Source: Rhodocollybia butyracea (lineage: Eukaryota; Basidiomycota; Agaricomycetes; Agaricales; Omphalotaceae). Taken from it: a stretch of 20,266 nt of DNA. A program made the position numbers and the translations under genes. Positions 8,804 to 20,088 of the stretch are shown here, in pieces. Numbering within the stretch: position 1 is the first letter of the stretch; each line of letters starts with the position of its first letter. The stretch spans positions 1 to 20,266 of the forward strand of contig JADNRY010000970.1 of the NCBI GenBank assembly GCA_015501585.1. Direction: 5' to 3'. The notes below the pieces were generated by a model. That model had not been told where the DNA came from. It worked only from the letters and a program-made list of their open reading frames with translations, and did not search any database.

Positions 8804-10247
8804 ATGTCTTTAGTTAAAACCGCACCTACACCCCCCACAAAGCTTGGTGTTCTTCGAGCACTCTCACCCAATGCAGGCGTACATGTCTCCCCCTTTTGTC
8901 TAGGCGCGATGAGTATCGGAGATAAATGGACCTATATGATGGGTTCTATGGATAAAGAAGCGAGCTTCAAGCTCCTCGATGCTTACTTTGACATGGGAGG
9001 AAATTTCATCGACACGGCTAATGGATACCAGGACGAGTCTTCCGAAGAGTTCATCGGCGAATGGATGGAAAAGCGAGGCATTAGAGATCAACTCGTTGTT
9101 GCTACGAAGGTATATCTTTTGGCTATCTTATGTCTGGTGATTGATATACCTGACTCTCTCATCATGCTAACAGTACACGACAAATTTCAAACGCGGTGAC
9201 AGTTCAATCGTGCAAAAAGCCAACTACACCGGAAACAACGTTAAATCCATGCACCTTAGCGTGGAGGCTAGTTTAAAAAAGCTCCGTACTTCCTACATAG
9301 ATCTCTTCTACGTCCATTGGTGGGACTACGAAACCTCAATCAAGGAGGTTATGGATGGCTTGCACTCACTCGTGATGCAGGGTAAAATCCTCTACCTCGT
9401 GAGTATCGCATACGCCCAACACATCCATATTCCTAACTATTGGTATAGGGAATCTCCGATACTCCCGCATGGATCGTCGCTCAAGCTAACGAGTACGCCC
9501 GACTGACTGGAAAAACCCCATTCTCGGTCTATCAGGGGATGTGGAACGTCCTCGATCGGTCCTTCGAACGCGAAATCATTCCTATGGCTCGTGCACAAGG
9601 TATGTCATGTCAACGTAAAAGTTCTACCGAAGCTTGCTGAATCTCTTTTGTATCACTCTCAAGGTTTGGCCTTAGCACCGTGGGGCGTTTTAGGCGGAGG
9701 GAAACTCCGTACCGATGCGGAAGAGCAACGGCGCAAGGAGAGCGGAGAGAACGGAAGGACGATGTTAGGAGATTGGCAAAGAAGCGAAACAGAAATAAAA
9801 GTTTCCCATGCCCTTGAAAAGGTCGCCGGTGAGCTTGGATTAGGCGATAATATTGGTGCCGGTAAGCTCTTCAGCCCCCACATCTCGTCTTTGGAGATCT
9901 CTAATTCCTCTCATCATCCAGTTGCGATCGCATATGTGATGCAAAAGACCCCCTACGTATTCCCTATCATAGGAGGACGAAAAGTTTCCCATCTCGAAGC
10001 GAACTTACAGGCGCTGAATATCTCACTCACCGAGGAACAGATCCAATACCTGGAGAGCGTGGTCCCTTTCGAACCAGGTTTCCCTTATAATTACTTCGTA
10101 CGTATATCTTTTCGTGAAACAGGTGATTAGAGGTCCTGACTCGCATTCTTTCATTAGGGGAATGGGAACAAGCCGCTTGCTCAGATGCTGAGCGCAATGG
10201 CGTATGAGAAAGTTCCTTTGACTCAGCCCATCCGACCCACACAGTGA
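8804..10247 (+). CDS. aryl-alcohol dehydrogenase (aldo/keto reductase), copy 2, intact
   Basis: Six exons: 8804-9109, 9174-9398, 9449-9599, 9664-9861, 9922-10097, 10158-10247. The introns are 50-64 bases, and 1146 coding bases close exactly to 381 residues, close to the usual length of fungal aryl-alcohol dehydrogenases. It should reduce aromatic aldehydes such as veratraldehyde or anisaldehyde with NADPH, or run the reverse reaction, in the cytosol. In white-rot fungi this links to lignin-derived aromatics and to peroxide cycling with aryl-alcohol oxidase. The tetrad is Asp70, Tyr75, Lys102 and His150. Other family marks are [10 protein letters not shown] (33-42), [10 protein letters not shown] from Tyr176, [16 protein letters not shown] and IIGGRK (309-314). 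No signal peptide. It is the only copy free of frame breaks, so it is the likely functional one. The substrate cannot be read from the sequence. Confidence 0.93.
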
Positions 10248-10550
10248 TATGCATATCTATCGCAGTAATCACAAAGTATCAAATTCATTATATATACATA
10301 CTTAATTTTTGAACAAGCTTATCATCATCCATGAAGCTTCGTCTGTAGATATGGATGGTCGGGATAAAGTAGGATTCGCGGGCCAAGACGACAGATTAGA
10401 AATGTACTTCTGCATTGTAATACACGAAATATCGATACAATAATAGCTCAAAGAAGTTTTAGCAGTGAAAGCTTTGGCCATGTTTTCTCCGATACATTTT
10501 TACTACACCTATTAGTATTGTAACGGTGGAGCAGGTAACCTGTATCTGTC

Positions 10551-10670
10551 TTCCACGCACTACACACCTTGACAAATGCATAGGCGTTCGATGCTGCTAG
10601 GACACTCCAGTCATAATAGCGATTCTGATTCATTTTCGGTTTCCGTACACACCAAGATTCGCGTACATAG
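10551..10670 (+). repeat. direct repeat, right copy, flanking the AAD copy 2 cassette
   Basis: Partner of 8192-8352. ttccacgcactacacaccttgaca begins at 10551 and the match continues to agattcgcgtacat near 10668. Several small gaps separate the two copies, so the duplication is not recent. Confidence 0.75.
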
Positions 10671-11143
10671 AGTGCTCAGTCGATCGTGGCTCATTTTCAA
10701 GGAAGTAGGAAGGGCACCGATAAGATAGATCTGTGGGATACGCGACCGCTTTTCCGTCCCTATATGATGCTCTTCGCTGCGTAGTTTACGCCCAACCTCC
10801 AACTTCGTCGACACCAAACGAGGGCTTGGCTATTCCGTCTCTAAGGATTCAGTGCGATAAACTTTCCCGGGCTTGCTGCGCGTCCAAGTGTAGAAAATGA
10901 GCCAAAAGAATTAGCCAGCTGGTTCAGATACAAGAGGCATACATTGAGTTAGAAGGGGGAATTCACGCCTTGGTCAGAGTCAAAGGAGGAGAGATTCGAG
11001 AGAAGTCTAATGAGGATTGTCAAGAGTGAACAATAATTAATACAACGTGCATAAGATACAATAATTAAGTATGAAGAGGTTATATGAGTGAAAAGTCGGG
11101 GGGTGTGCGCAATCGAGATACGCAACAAAAATCCGGTCGGAAT
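10671..11143. other. no gene recognised between the AAD copy 2 flank and the BTB gene
   Basis: AT-rich towards the right (about 11020-11090), as expected for the 3' region of the minus-strand BTB gene. Open frames here are short and show no splice continuation or familiar motif. Confidence 0.4.
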
Positions 11144-12272
11144 TCAAACTCGCACCCATTCGCCCATTTTCTCGAATAGCTCCTCCCGTTTCGTCCGCCA
11201 TACGTCTTTCATACGCCCAACACACGCTGAGCAGCAATTTCTTCCCCAGGTCGTGTCAATTAAAGTTTTCCATCCTTGAAGCGGGTTCAGAGGATGTTTT
11301 TTAAACACGCTATCTTCAGCATCGTACATTCGTTCTTGGTACTCTTCCGAAAACGTAGAGTTGGAGTGCGACAAGGCATCACATGAAGGAAGGGGCAGAG
11401 CCTGCGACGATTTTTTCCAAACTTCCGAGAGACCGATGTATGTTGCGAATAGGCATGAATAAGACTGAAAATTTGATTCTGCACGAGCATCATGATCACA
11501 ACAAGCCTCCCACCACTGGGAATGTCGCACAAGTTCATAAGCAGCTTGTTTACGGATGGAGGGAAAATCATGGGAAAATGAGAAAAGTATCATGCTCCAA
11601 CAGAGCTTGGCTTTCCTTTGAGGGAGGGCGGGGAACCTGACGAGCTCAGCGGGCCATAACGCTGCAAGATGTGATGCAGCCCATTTTTGATATCGATGAA
11701 ACCCAGTGCCTTTGAAGCAATGAATACGTCAATGAGCCTGTGTTCGTTGTAATCGTCGTACAAAACATAGCAGAGATCGCTATCATTAGGAAGCAGCGGA
11801 AAACCTTGATGTTAGCAACGACGGGCTTCCCAAGATATACTAGGACTTACAAGTAATTGATCATGACATTGAGAAGACTCGTGAACTGAGCAGAAGTGAC
11901 TCCGAGGTCTGGCACGATAAAGATATTGGACTCTCATCAGGTTCTGAGGAGAACCTGTGCTGGAACCATTCGCCTTCAAGCTCAAGCTTCTTCCGGGGAA
12001 GCTTGAATGAAACCCGTCGAGATGGATGATAACTTGGTCATTATTGTCCCAGTAAGCGAGATGAGGATTCAGTTTGACTTTTTTGGTCGGAGGGGCATCT
12101 TTATCGGAGCCAGCATCCAGAGCACGCTTCCTAGGAGGAGTGATTGGCTCAGCTGTAGAGCATTAGTAGGTACGCGACTTGTCCACAAAATATTCAACTC
12201 ACCTCGACTACTTTCAAGTGCAAGAGTCATAACGCTGTTGGCCACCGCCGTAGATCCGACAGAAGAAGACAT
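11144..12272 (-). CDS. BTB/POZ-domain protein with nuclear localisation signal, frameshifted
   Basis: Three exons on the minus strand: 12272-12203, 12152-11851 and 11804-11144, with introns of 50 and 46 bases. Allowing four single-base corrections gives about 344 residues. After MSSSVGSTAVANSV comes a bipartite basic stretch at about 31-50 (PPRKR ... PPTKKVKL), a likely nuclear localisation signal. A BTB-type fold follows: DNNDQVIIHLDG, VSFKLPRKKLELEGEWF, NIFIVPDLGVTSAQFTSLLNVMINYL, then DVFIASKALGFIDI and a helical region FSHDFPSIRKQAAYELV. The C-terminus (HPLNPLQGWKTLIDTTWG, CCSACVGRMKDVW) resembles uncharacterised BTB proteins that are abundant in agaricomycetes. Apparent frame breaks: near 12013-12015 (one G short on the coding strand), 11928-11929 (one C short), 11800-11803 (one T extra, or a shifted acceptor) and 11651-11653 (one C short). 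No in-frame nonsense substitution was seen. Function unknown; probably a protein-protein adaptor. Confidence 0.6.
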
Positions 12273-12768
12273 GCCTATGCTAGGTAAGAGCTTGTCAACC
12301 ATACGCTGTAGCCGAAAAGTGACGAGAAAACACGAACGAGTTTCTAATCCAAATGGCTGTCTAGTTAAGAGAAAAAGGAAGATGTTGGTCAAAGTGGAAG
12401 AGCAATCGTATTCTTGAATGAAAGCCTCGTTCCTTTAAATAATAAAGCGGCATGATAAACCTCTTTGTCTGTGTTCTAACAATGGGAAACAAAGAAACAT
12501 CGTCCAGAGCGCTTAGTATATTCACATTCTCCGGGCCGTATTCCCGCTTCCACTACGCAGAGTCAGGTAAATCCCGCGTCAGGTATGTGATTTTCAAAGC
12601 TCAGAACTCAAAGCTTTGATTCATCTACACGTCTCAGGATTGTCCCATTTTCTCGACCCTTGAAAACTCGCCTTTGTATGTGACAACCTTCCTTCACTTA
12701 GTAAGTTAGAGCCTCTAAAGCGAAAAAGTATTTCACCTTTGGTAGCCTTCATCAACATCTCCATGTAA
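12273..12768. other. intergenic region upstream of the BTB gene
   Basis: About 500 bp between the stop of the EF-hand/ZZ gene and the BTB start. An AT-rich TATA-like string on the minus strand (ttatttaaagg, about 12433-12443) lies some 160 bases before the BTB ATG. No other gene seen. Confidence 0.4.
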
Positions 12769-15700
12769 CTATTGAACAATCCGCGAAAGTAACTTTTCCA
12801 ATCTCTCCATACGGTCACTCATCTCTGATGCGAACTGCTCAAATCGTGCCTCCCCCGCTGTGCTTGTTCATCCAATGTGGCCGTCAGAGCAACCAACTGT
12901 CTTTCAACTGAAAGAAAGTTTTCCGCAGTCACCGTTGGCAGCCGAGGTATGAGAACAAGTGTATGCGCCCAGCTGTGTATCTTGTCTTCCGAATCATGGT
13001 ATGTTTCTGGGTAAGGGGTACGTTCCAGGAGCCACGGTTGTTCGCTCTCCACACGGAAATTACAGTCCCAGCACAGAAACCCATGGTCTAGACTCGAATG
13101 TCAGAGGTCCCATAGAAAGTAGATTGCAAAAACATCGTACCTGGACAGGTGAGGCAGCACCAGAATGGGCGGTCGAGGTGCTCCTCGCAGATCATACACA
13201 TAGCAGGCGCTCCGTCGATAATCAGGCCAGGACTGGAGGTCTGGCATGCAGCACCCGAGTCAACTATTTCCGCTGAGGTCAATTTAGTCTCCGTCGACTC
13301 CAGGATGCTCTGTGCGGCTTTCAAAAGCGGCGGTATGTAAGAACGAAGGCATATGGTACGGAGCTGTACAAGGCTGTGGTCGCTCAAGTGCGTCTTGTTG
13401 TCCATAGTACGAGTAAAACTCTTCACGATGCAAGGTGGACACAAGTCAATGGTCCAGTCAACTTCATCTTTCCAACATTTTATACAGATCAACCTCGTCG
13501 TGTGGGTCAACTGCTTATGACAGTTACTGCATTCGATGCTCCTGGTGCTCAGTTGTCAGTTTGGTGAGTTTCACGGAACAGTCTTGACTCACCGATGAGA
13601 AATCTCCCTTCGTCGTTTGAAGACCGAGATGGCACGCCAGAGCTTCAAAGTTTCAGGATGGACTTGGCGTAAAATATCAGCCCGTTCTGCCTCTTCCGCA
13701 GCTGAAAGAGGATCCCCAAACTCGTGACGCTGCATCATATCGATCCAATGCTGACGCATCTGTCGATTTTTGTGTATAGTGTTCCACCTCAATAAGTGAG
13801 AATTTGCGACGCGAATGGCATAAATAGTGGCCAACTTCCACAAAGCTCGGTACCGATTTTCTTCGAAATCCGCATCTGGAGGGGAACATAGAATGTAGTC
13901 GACTGACCTGCGTCGGAGAAAGAATGTTCCCAAAGTTGCAGGTTCCTCTATTACAGGCTCATGAGGACCCCAAGTCCCAGTGATTTCGTCTCTGTCTTTG
14001 TTTAGATTGCCTTCGTACAACCAAGCCACCTTGTCGCCATATTGGAGAATTTCGTACTCCTTAACAAAGGAAATACGACTCTCATCCTTTCCAACCTTTC
14101 CATGAACGCTAAACCCCCCATACATGTCTGCCCCCGACCCAAGCAGAACGTCACCAGCCTGGCCAGAGCATTCCGAAACATGAAAACTGACCAAGCCATC
14201 AAGCTGATCTATGTCGTTGTACGTGTATGATCCATACCAGTTGTCTACAAGCGAAGCCTTGGGTCCTCTATTGGAGATGCTACCGACCCATCTTCATCTG
14301 CTTGTAAGATCGCGACGGCCTGATCCAGCTCCTCTACTTGGGGTTCCCGAAAAACGATATTTCCGAGGTGATTAGCGGAACCGTATCAGATGGTACAGTA
14401 CTAGAAGCAAACTCATCCACAAAAATATCATCTTTTGCTTCGTCTCGTAGCCACGTATCGTTTACGACAGCCCAGTCACGAACACAAGAGTACTACGTGA
14501 AGCAAGGTCACATAAAGAATGAGAATGAAATAAACTTTTCACATACCATCCCGTAGAAATATTTTTGAAGGGTCTCTTTGGCATTAGTGGTCTGTAGGCT
14601 CATCAGATCTAATGAGATATCAGTAATGCATCCTCATTCGAGTCTAATATATCACCTTCGAGAGACTCAATACGACGCCAAGTTGCATTTTGCAAGACTG
14701 CCAGAGAAACAGAGGTGCTTGTGAATGCCTGCTCGTGTAGTATCATCGATGATGCTTGTTGAATGATTTCGAGTGACCGGCGTAGGATTAAGTACAATAC
14801 GGGAAGCAAAAACTTCGTTTACTCATTAGTTATTCAAACACTAAAAGATGAACAAGTTTTAGTACCTTTTCAAGCCTTGCAGCACCCGCAATGATCAAAA
14901 GCGTGCCTTCATCGTCCACAGTATAATTGAGGGTGCACAGAATATTATCTATCCTGTTTTCATCCTCCACAACATAGTCTTTGAACCTAGAAAACAGCGT
15001 GTCATACTCCCAGTCGACATCGTCGAAACTATTGACATTGTGCAAGCCGACCAAAAGATCCGTTGCAAAATCAAACGGCCAATCATTCACATACTCTGAG
15101 ACAATCAGCCTGTTTGTTGGCAGAATGGATGATGCAGCTCTCTGTATCTCAACAAAAACTTTTCGAATACGACGAAAATACCATTGTTGGGTTAATTCAA
15201 AGCCTAGATGATGCGGAGGGCTAAGTGAAAATGTATAACCCAAAGTTGTAGCACATACCAATGGTCCAGTATGCAATCCAATGTGGAAGACTGCAGATAC
15301 AAACTAAGCACAAAGTCAGATATGAAAAGTGAGATAGGTTTACCTCCAGTTCTGGGGCCGTTCAGCAGTAAAATCATTGACCTCTGCGATTGTGATAAAT
15401 GATGAGACATCTTTGTCCATAGCTTCGATTAAGAATTGGACTCGATAGACACTCATAAATTCTAGAGCCCAATCTTCAGTAGATGCTGCATGGCTAGCGC
15501 GATCGCAACTTGTACAATCTCCTTGACCTTGTCCGATGACGTATCTGGGTTGTTCTCATTTGCGATCTTGCTAATTGTTTGAAGAGCTGTGATGCTTTTT
15601 TCCTGAAAATGGTCATGGAGAGCCAAGACCAAATGCCGAGCTTTGACACTCCTTTTCCATCCCTGCGGTAAACGTAATTAGTACTCAGTGTATCTCTCGA

Positions 15701-17102
15701 AAGAATCGCGGTGTACCATGTCTTTCCAGACCTGGTGGATGTCCTGAAAAAAAGGTATTATGTATCAGTTGCCAGTCTACCGGTGATTAGCCATACTTTG
15801 TCAATTATGCGATCATGAGGGCCTGATAACACTGCGTCTATGACCCGATCGCTCTCATGCTTGACAGTATCTCTCACTTCCTCAAGCTGAGCCTTCATCG
15901 CCTCAAACTTTAGATCGAAGTCACGATTTCCCATCAAGATCTGGTCAATATCTTCTTCAATGTCCTTTGCTGTCCACTGTCTCTTCTCATCAGGTAGCGC
16001 ACGTCGCTTTCCATCGCGCCCTGCCACTTTGCGAAGTGCGGTATCAAGCAAGTCCTTCTTCTTTACGACTTCTTGTTTTCCCCCCGGTACGCCCGCGATA
16101 AATGCAGCCAGTTCACGTTCCTCGGAAGTGCGTAGGTGTTCAAATATCATTGCTGTTAATTTGTCGATATTCATCTTTACCGTCGCAAGGTTTTGGTTTG
16201 CCGACACAATGCCTACACTGGTGTATAATTGAAGATCCAACTGAATCCCCAGCTGGAGCTCGGCGAACTTTTGTGTAATCTCCGAGAACTTGATTTGCCC
16301 ACTTGCCACTGCTTAAGAATCTGACTGCAAATTTTGAAATCCACCATGGACAGAGACTGTCAGTATGAGGCTGATACATGAGGTGTTCGTACGCACTAGC
16401 AATGTTCCGTTTTCTGTAGCTATCACATAGTTTACCACATTCCTGGATGGCATCATTGATACTATCCATTCGTTGACGCAGGCGGTTCCCGATCGACTGT
16501 TCTTCAGACGATGCTTCTGCTTCTGTTTCTGGAATCTGCTTGAGGCTACGAGTTCCCTGATAAGCAACAAACTGGTAGCAGTTAACGGAAGAAATTTAAA
16601 CGAACATGGTCAGGTAGACATCATCTCGCACATTGAGCCATTCAAAGCAACAACCTTTAGGTCATTCTCTTGTCGGTTGAGCTCAAGTGTAAGTACAATC
16701 GTAAATATCGATACAGTTGCTGAATAAACATCACAAATTAGTGTCAAATACTCGTAAGGGAGACACACTACCTTGTACAAAAGGGTGTATTTTGGCGACT
16801 TCATTTAGTGCAGAAATGAGAAACTTTGCTATTCTCCACAAAGTTGGAAGCCTCTGATTTCACTAAATCCAATGCAGCACTGGGAAGTCCATCGGCATTT
16901 TGAGCGAGACTGATGATTGAACTATGCGATATTTTGGCGAGTTTGCTTGATTTGCGTTTGCCTTTGAAATCAATCAAATATCAATCGTACCGGCCATAGT
17001 ATAGGCTATAGCGAATTAACTATGGTGCATACCGGCAGCTCCCATTGAGGTTGGGACCGTGGGTTTGGCCGACCGATTTTGAGATTGAGTCTGGTCCGAC
17101 AT
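12769..17102 (-). CDS. large EF-hand and ZZ-type zinc-finger protein, six frame breaks
   Basis: Fourteen exons on the minus strand: 17102-17033, 16961-16772, 16719-16620, 16571-16397, 16308-15797, 15743-15717, 15662-15344, 15290-15259, 15203-14866, 14812-14656, 14608-14547, 14492-13593, 13547-13141, 13087-12769. With six single-base corrections the phases close to about 1203 residues. An N-terminal helical region (ISALNEVAKIHPFVQ, LTLELNRQENDLKVVAL) leads to a long helical stretch. An EF-hand loop follows at about 441-452 (DKDVSSFITIAE), then SLPHWIAYW, and a lipocalin-like beta region (GSYTYNDIDQLDGLVSF ... DEITGTWGP). Two Cys/His clusters of ZZ type follow (CSNC ... CIKC ... CPPC from about 965; CMIC ... 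CCLTC ... CWDC further on). A short heptad helix (RMERLEKLL) ends the protein. This order matches a large uncharacterised family of agaricomycetes; a calcium-responsive signalling or scaffold role is inference. Frame breaks lie near 16825, 16527, 15490, 14347, 14262 and 12854. Confidence 0.65.
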
Positions 17103-17618
17103 TCTCTATAGCCTTTTGTAGAGAAACCTAGTGAAACACGAATGAATCTCTGTGAACGTAGGAGGGAGTCCGTAGGAGAGGGACTCTATGTGACTTGATA
17201 ATCGATCTGATAACGGTTAGCGCGCGCCTACACTAGGCCCCAAAAACTTGACTCGCGCCTTATGACCATTCGCCATACATCCAGATGTGACCTGTACAGC
17301 TAATTGCGAACGAAGACCTGTTAGGTCATTTTATGCGCCTTGGATTCTGAACGTCTCGTCGACAGAGGTCCACATTAAGTTACTATCATGGGCCGCGTAT
17401 CACAACGGTCAGCCAAATTCAGACGTCCGACGCACTCACATACCAGTACCGACTCCATCGCTTATACTTGATGTCGGAAACAGGGAAACATACTACTCAC
17501 ATCTGTATTTGACGAGTCACCGGTCAAGCTTTAGTAGAAAATGCAGGCCATCTAGTACCCGACAGAGGAAGTATCAGTCTTTTGATCGGCTCGAACGGGT
17601 GCCAATTCTCGTTATTGA
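17103..17618. other. no gene recognised upstream of the EF-hand/ZZ gene
   Basis: Should hold the promoter of the minus-strand gene starting at 17102. A plus-strand frame of 111 codons (17287-17622) has no recognisable motif and no supporting signals. Confidence 0.4.
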
Positions 17619-17803
17619 CTAGATAATGAAGTTATCCTCACCGACGGATAAAAATAAGGTCAATTCATCAATGGGCTCCGAAGTCTCCGAGTCGGGACCC
17701 TCGTCCTCAGGTGTTTTCTTTTTCGCTTCTGTCTTATTTGCTAATATAGTCCTTACTTCAAGAGATATGGTGCCCACAGTGCTCGGAGAGGTATCAGTTG
17801 CCT
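17619..17803 (-). pseudogene. possible truncated 3' end of an unknown gene
   Basis: On the minus strand, an open frame after a plausible acceptor (tttatcag) encodes TSPSTVGTISLEVRTILANK, an acidic/basic stretch (TEAKKKTPEDEGPDSETSEP) and a hydrophobic end with a TAG stop at 17621-17619. The composition looks coding, but the frame runs into dehydrogenase-cassette sequence at about 17800 with no upstream exon. It may be a gene tail cut off when unit 3 was inserted. No family is recognised and the call is weak. Confidence 0.25.
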
Positions 17804-18276
17804 GATAAATTTTCAGAAGATGGCAGAGGAGAGCACGGCTAACACTGACACCGACGAGTCGAGTCCTCACGCAGAAAAGCGTCAACACGTAGCGAAGATA
17901 TCTTTGAATTGGAATACATGTTGACGCTGGCGCTGAGGGCTTGAGGATCGGCAGGGAGAGCCCAGTCAAAATAAAGGAGACTGATGAGAAAGTAAAGGAG
18001 CTGACCGTTGGATTTCCAGATTATTTCATCCAGTGTTGTACTGCTTTCCAAGGAAAATTTCGTCAGTTGAAGCGGCTCCTGAATTTCCCTCAGTATTTGC
18101 TTTGACTCCAAACTCCAAAATTCAAGAAGAACAAAGTCAGGCACGGTAAGTCACGGGAAAGGGTCAACGGACAGTGAACGGAGTTAAAAGTTGACAATTC
18201 TACTCCTGATTCTACTTCTCCTCTCTGCTGACTGGGAGCAAGCCGTGTCGTCATTATATGTAGATTATATTATGTG

Positions 18277-18335
18277 GAAATTGCACGAGACATTATGAAA
18301 AATCGACCAGTAATGGGAAAATGCCCGTATAAAAG
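18277..18335 (+). promoter_or_regulatory. core promoter of AAD copy 3
   Basis: attgcacgagacattatgaa (one G shorter than in the other copies) followed by tataaaag at 18328-18335, again starting 59 bases before the ATG at 18387. Confidence 0.6.
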
Positions 18336-18386
18336 TCGAGTTTTATTTTCAAGATTCTACAGTTCGACCACATCTCTTACATTATC

Positions 18387-19816
18387 ATGTCTTTCTGGAA
18401 ACCTGCACCTACACCCCCCACAAAACTTGTGTTCTTCGAGCACTCTCGCCAAATGCGGGGGTACATGTCTCTCCCTTTTGTCTGGCGCAATGAGCATTGG
18501 AGATAAATGACCTATATGATGGCTCTATGGATAAAGAAGCGAGTTTCAAGCTCCTCGATGCTTACTTTGAAATGGAGGAAATTTCATCGACACGGCTAAT
18601 GGATATCAGGATGAGTCTTCGGAAGAGTTCATTGGTGAATGGATGGAAAAAACGAGGCATTAGAGACCAGCTCGTTATTGCTACGAAGGTATGTCTTTTA
18701 GTTTGGCTATCTTACATCTGGCGATCACTGATCTCACCATTCTAACAGTACACGACAAACTTCAAACGCAGTGACAGTTCAATCGTGCAAAAGGCCAACT
18801 ACACCGGAAATAACGTTAAATCGATGCACATTAGTGTGGAGGCTAGTTTGAAAAAGCTCCGTACCTCCTATATAGATCTCTTCTATGTCCATTGGTGGAC
18901 TACGAAACTTCGATCAAGGAAGTTATGGATGGCTTGCACTCACTTGTAATGCAGGGTAAAGTCCTTTACCTCGTGAGTAGCGTGCTACGTCCAGCACATC
19001 ATATTCCTAACACTGTAGTTAGGGAATTTCCGATACTCCTGCATGGGTCGTGGCTCAAGCTAACGAGTACGCTCGACTCACTGGAAAAACTCCATTCTCG
19101 GTCTATCAGGGGATGTGGAGCGTTCTTGACCGGTCTTTCGAACGTTGAAATCATTCCTATGCCCGTTCGCAAGGTATTTCAATATAATAACTCTGCTTGA
19201 AGCCGCTGAATCTTTTTGTGTCGCTCATAAGGTTTGCCTTGGCACCGTGGGTGTTTTAGGTTAGAGGAAATTCCGTACCGATGCAGATGAGCAGCAGCGC
19301 AAGGAGAGTGGGGACAATGGAAGGACGACATTGGAGATTGCAAAGAAGCGAAACGGAGGTAAAAAGTATCCCATGCGCTTGAAAAGGTCGCTGGTGAGGT
19401 TGGATTAGGTGATAACATCGGTGCCGTAAGCCCTACAGCCGCCCTATCTTATGCTTCGTATATTTCTGATTTTTAATCATCATTTAGTTGCGATCGCATA
19501 TGTGATGCAAAAGGCTCCCTATGTATTCCCTATCATAGGAGGACGAAAAGTTTCTCATCTTCAAGCAAACATACAGGCGCTGAATATCTCACTCAACGAG
19601 GAGCAGATCCAATACCTAGAGGGCGTGATCCCATTCGATCCAGGCTTTCCTTATCGTGAATTTGTATGTATATCTTTTTATGAAGGTGATTAAAGTCCTC
19701 AGTCCTGACCTGCATTCTTTCATTAGGGGAATGGAGACAAGCCACTTCGTCTGATGCTGAACGCAATGGTGTACGAGAAAGTTCCTTTGGTTCAGCCGAT
19801 CCAGCACAGGCAGTGA
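18387..19816 (+). pseudogene. aryl-alcohol dehydrogenase pseudogene, copy 3
   Basis: All six exons can be aligned with copy 2: 18387-18688, 18749-18972, 19023-19173, 19232-19425, 19488-19663, 19727-19816. Against copies 1 and 2 there are twelve single-base losses, each from a run of two to four G: five in exon 1, one each in exons 2 and 3, and five in exon 4. There are also three single-base gains, two of them in A-runs. One loss turns the codons after GDK into TGA near 18508; another removes the G before the fourth donor (19425-19426). Independent of the indels, the GGG of the VLGGGK motif has become ggttagagg, an in-frame TAG at 19262-19264. Exons 5 and 6 are intact (IIGGRK retained). The sequence is near the copy 1 type ([11 protein letters not shown] start). 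No functional enzyme is expected from the sequence as given. Confidence 0.85.
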
Positions 19817-20088
19817 TATTCATATAATATCCAGTAATCACAGATTGTATCAAAAGCTGGGTCTATCAATCCAAATTAGGCAATTACATTCGACAAGCCC
19901 ATCATATGCACCATCCGTGTGCATGACGCTTTGTCTCTTATACCTGTTATATCTGTGAGAGGACGTGAGAGCGCAAGCTGACCCGTTTGAAAGCGTCATC
20001 TCGAACCCAGGGATCCGGATGATCAGGATGGAGGAAGACAAAGACGACAGAGTGTAAACGAGCGTATCGTACTAGATCACATACATGG

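Larger units (their letters stand above)
8472..10420 (+). repeat. duplicated dehydrogenase cassette, unit 2
   Basis: Homologous to units 1 and 3, starting at gacgaattttggggagatggcagggg and continuing past the gene to gaacaagcttatcatcatcc-atgaagcttcgtctgt (about 10311-10346) and cgggataaagtagga. Its 5' flank is shorter and more divergent than those of units 1 and 3, lacking most of the segment found at 780-940 and 17990-18110. That is consistent with an older split or internal deletion. Confidence 0.75.

Noticed and set aside
15960..16232. 90-codon plus-strand open frame
   Set aside because: Lies opposite exon 5 of the EF-hand/ZZ gene, which is open for 170 codons with matching splice phases.
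17287..17622. 111-codon plus-strand open frame between the EF-hand/ZZ gene and unit 3
   Set aside because: No motif or signals; residue composition looks random.
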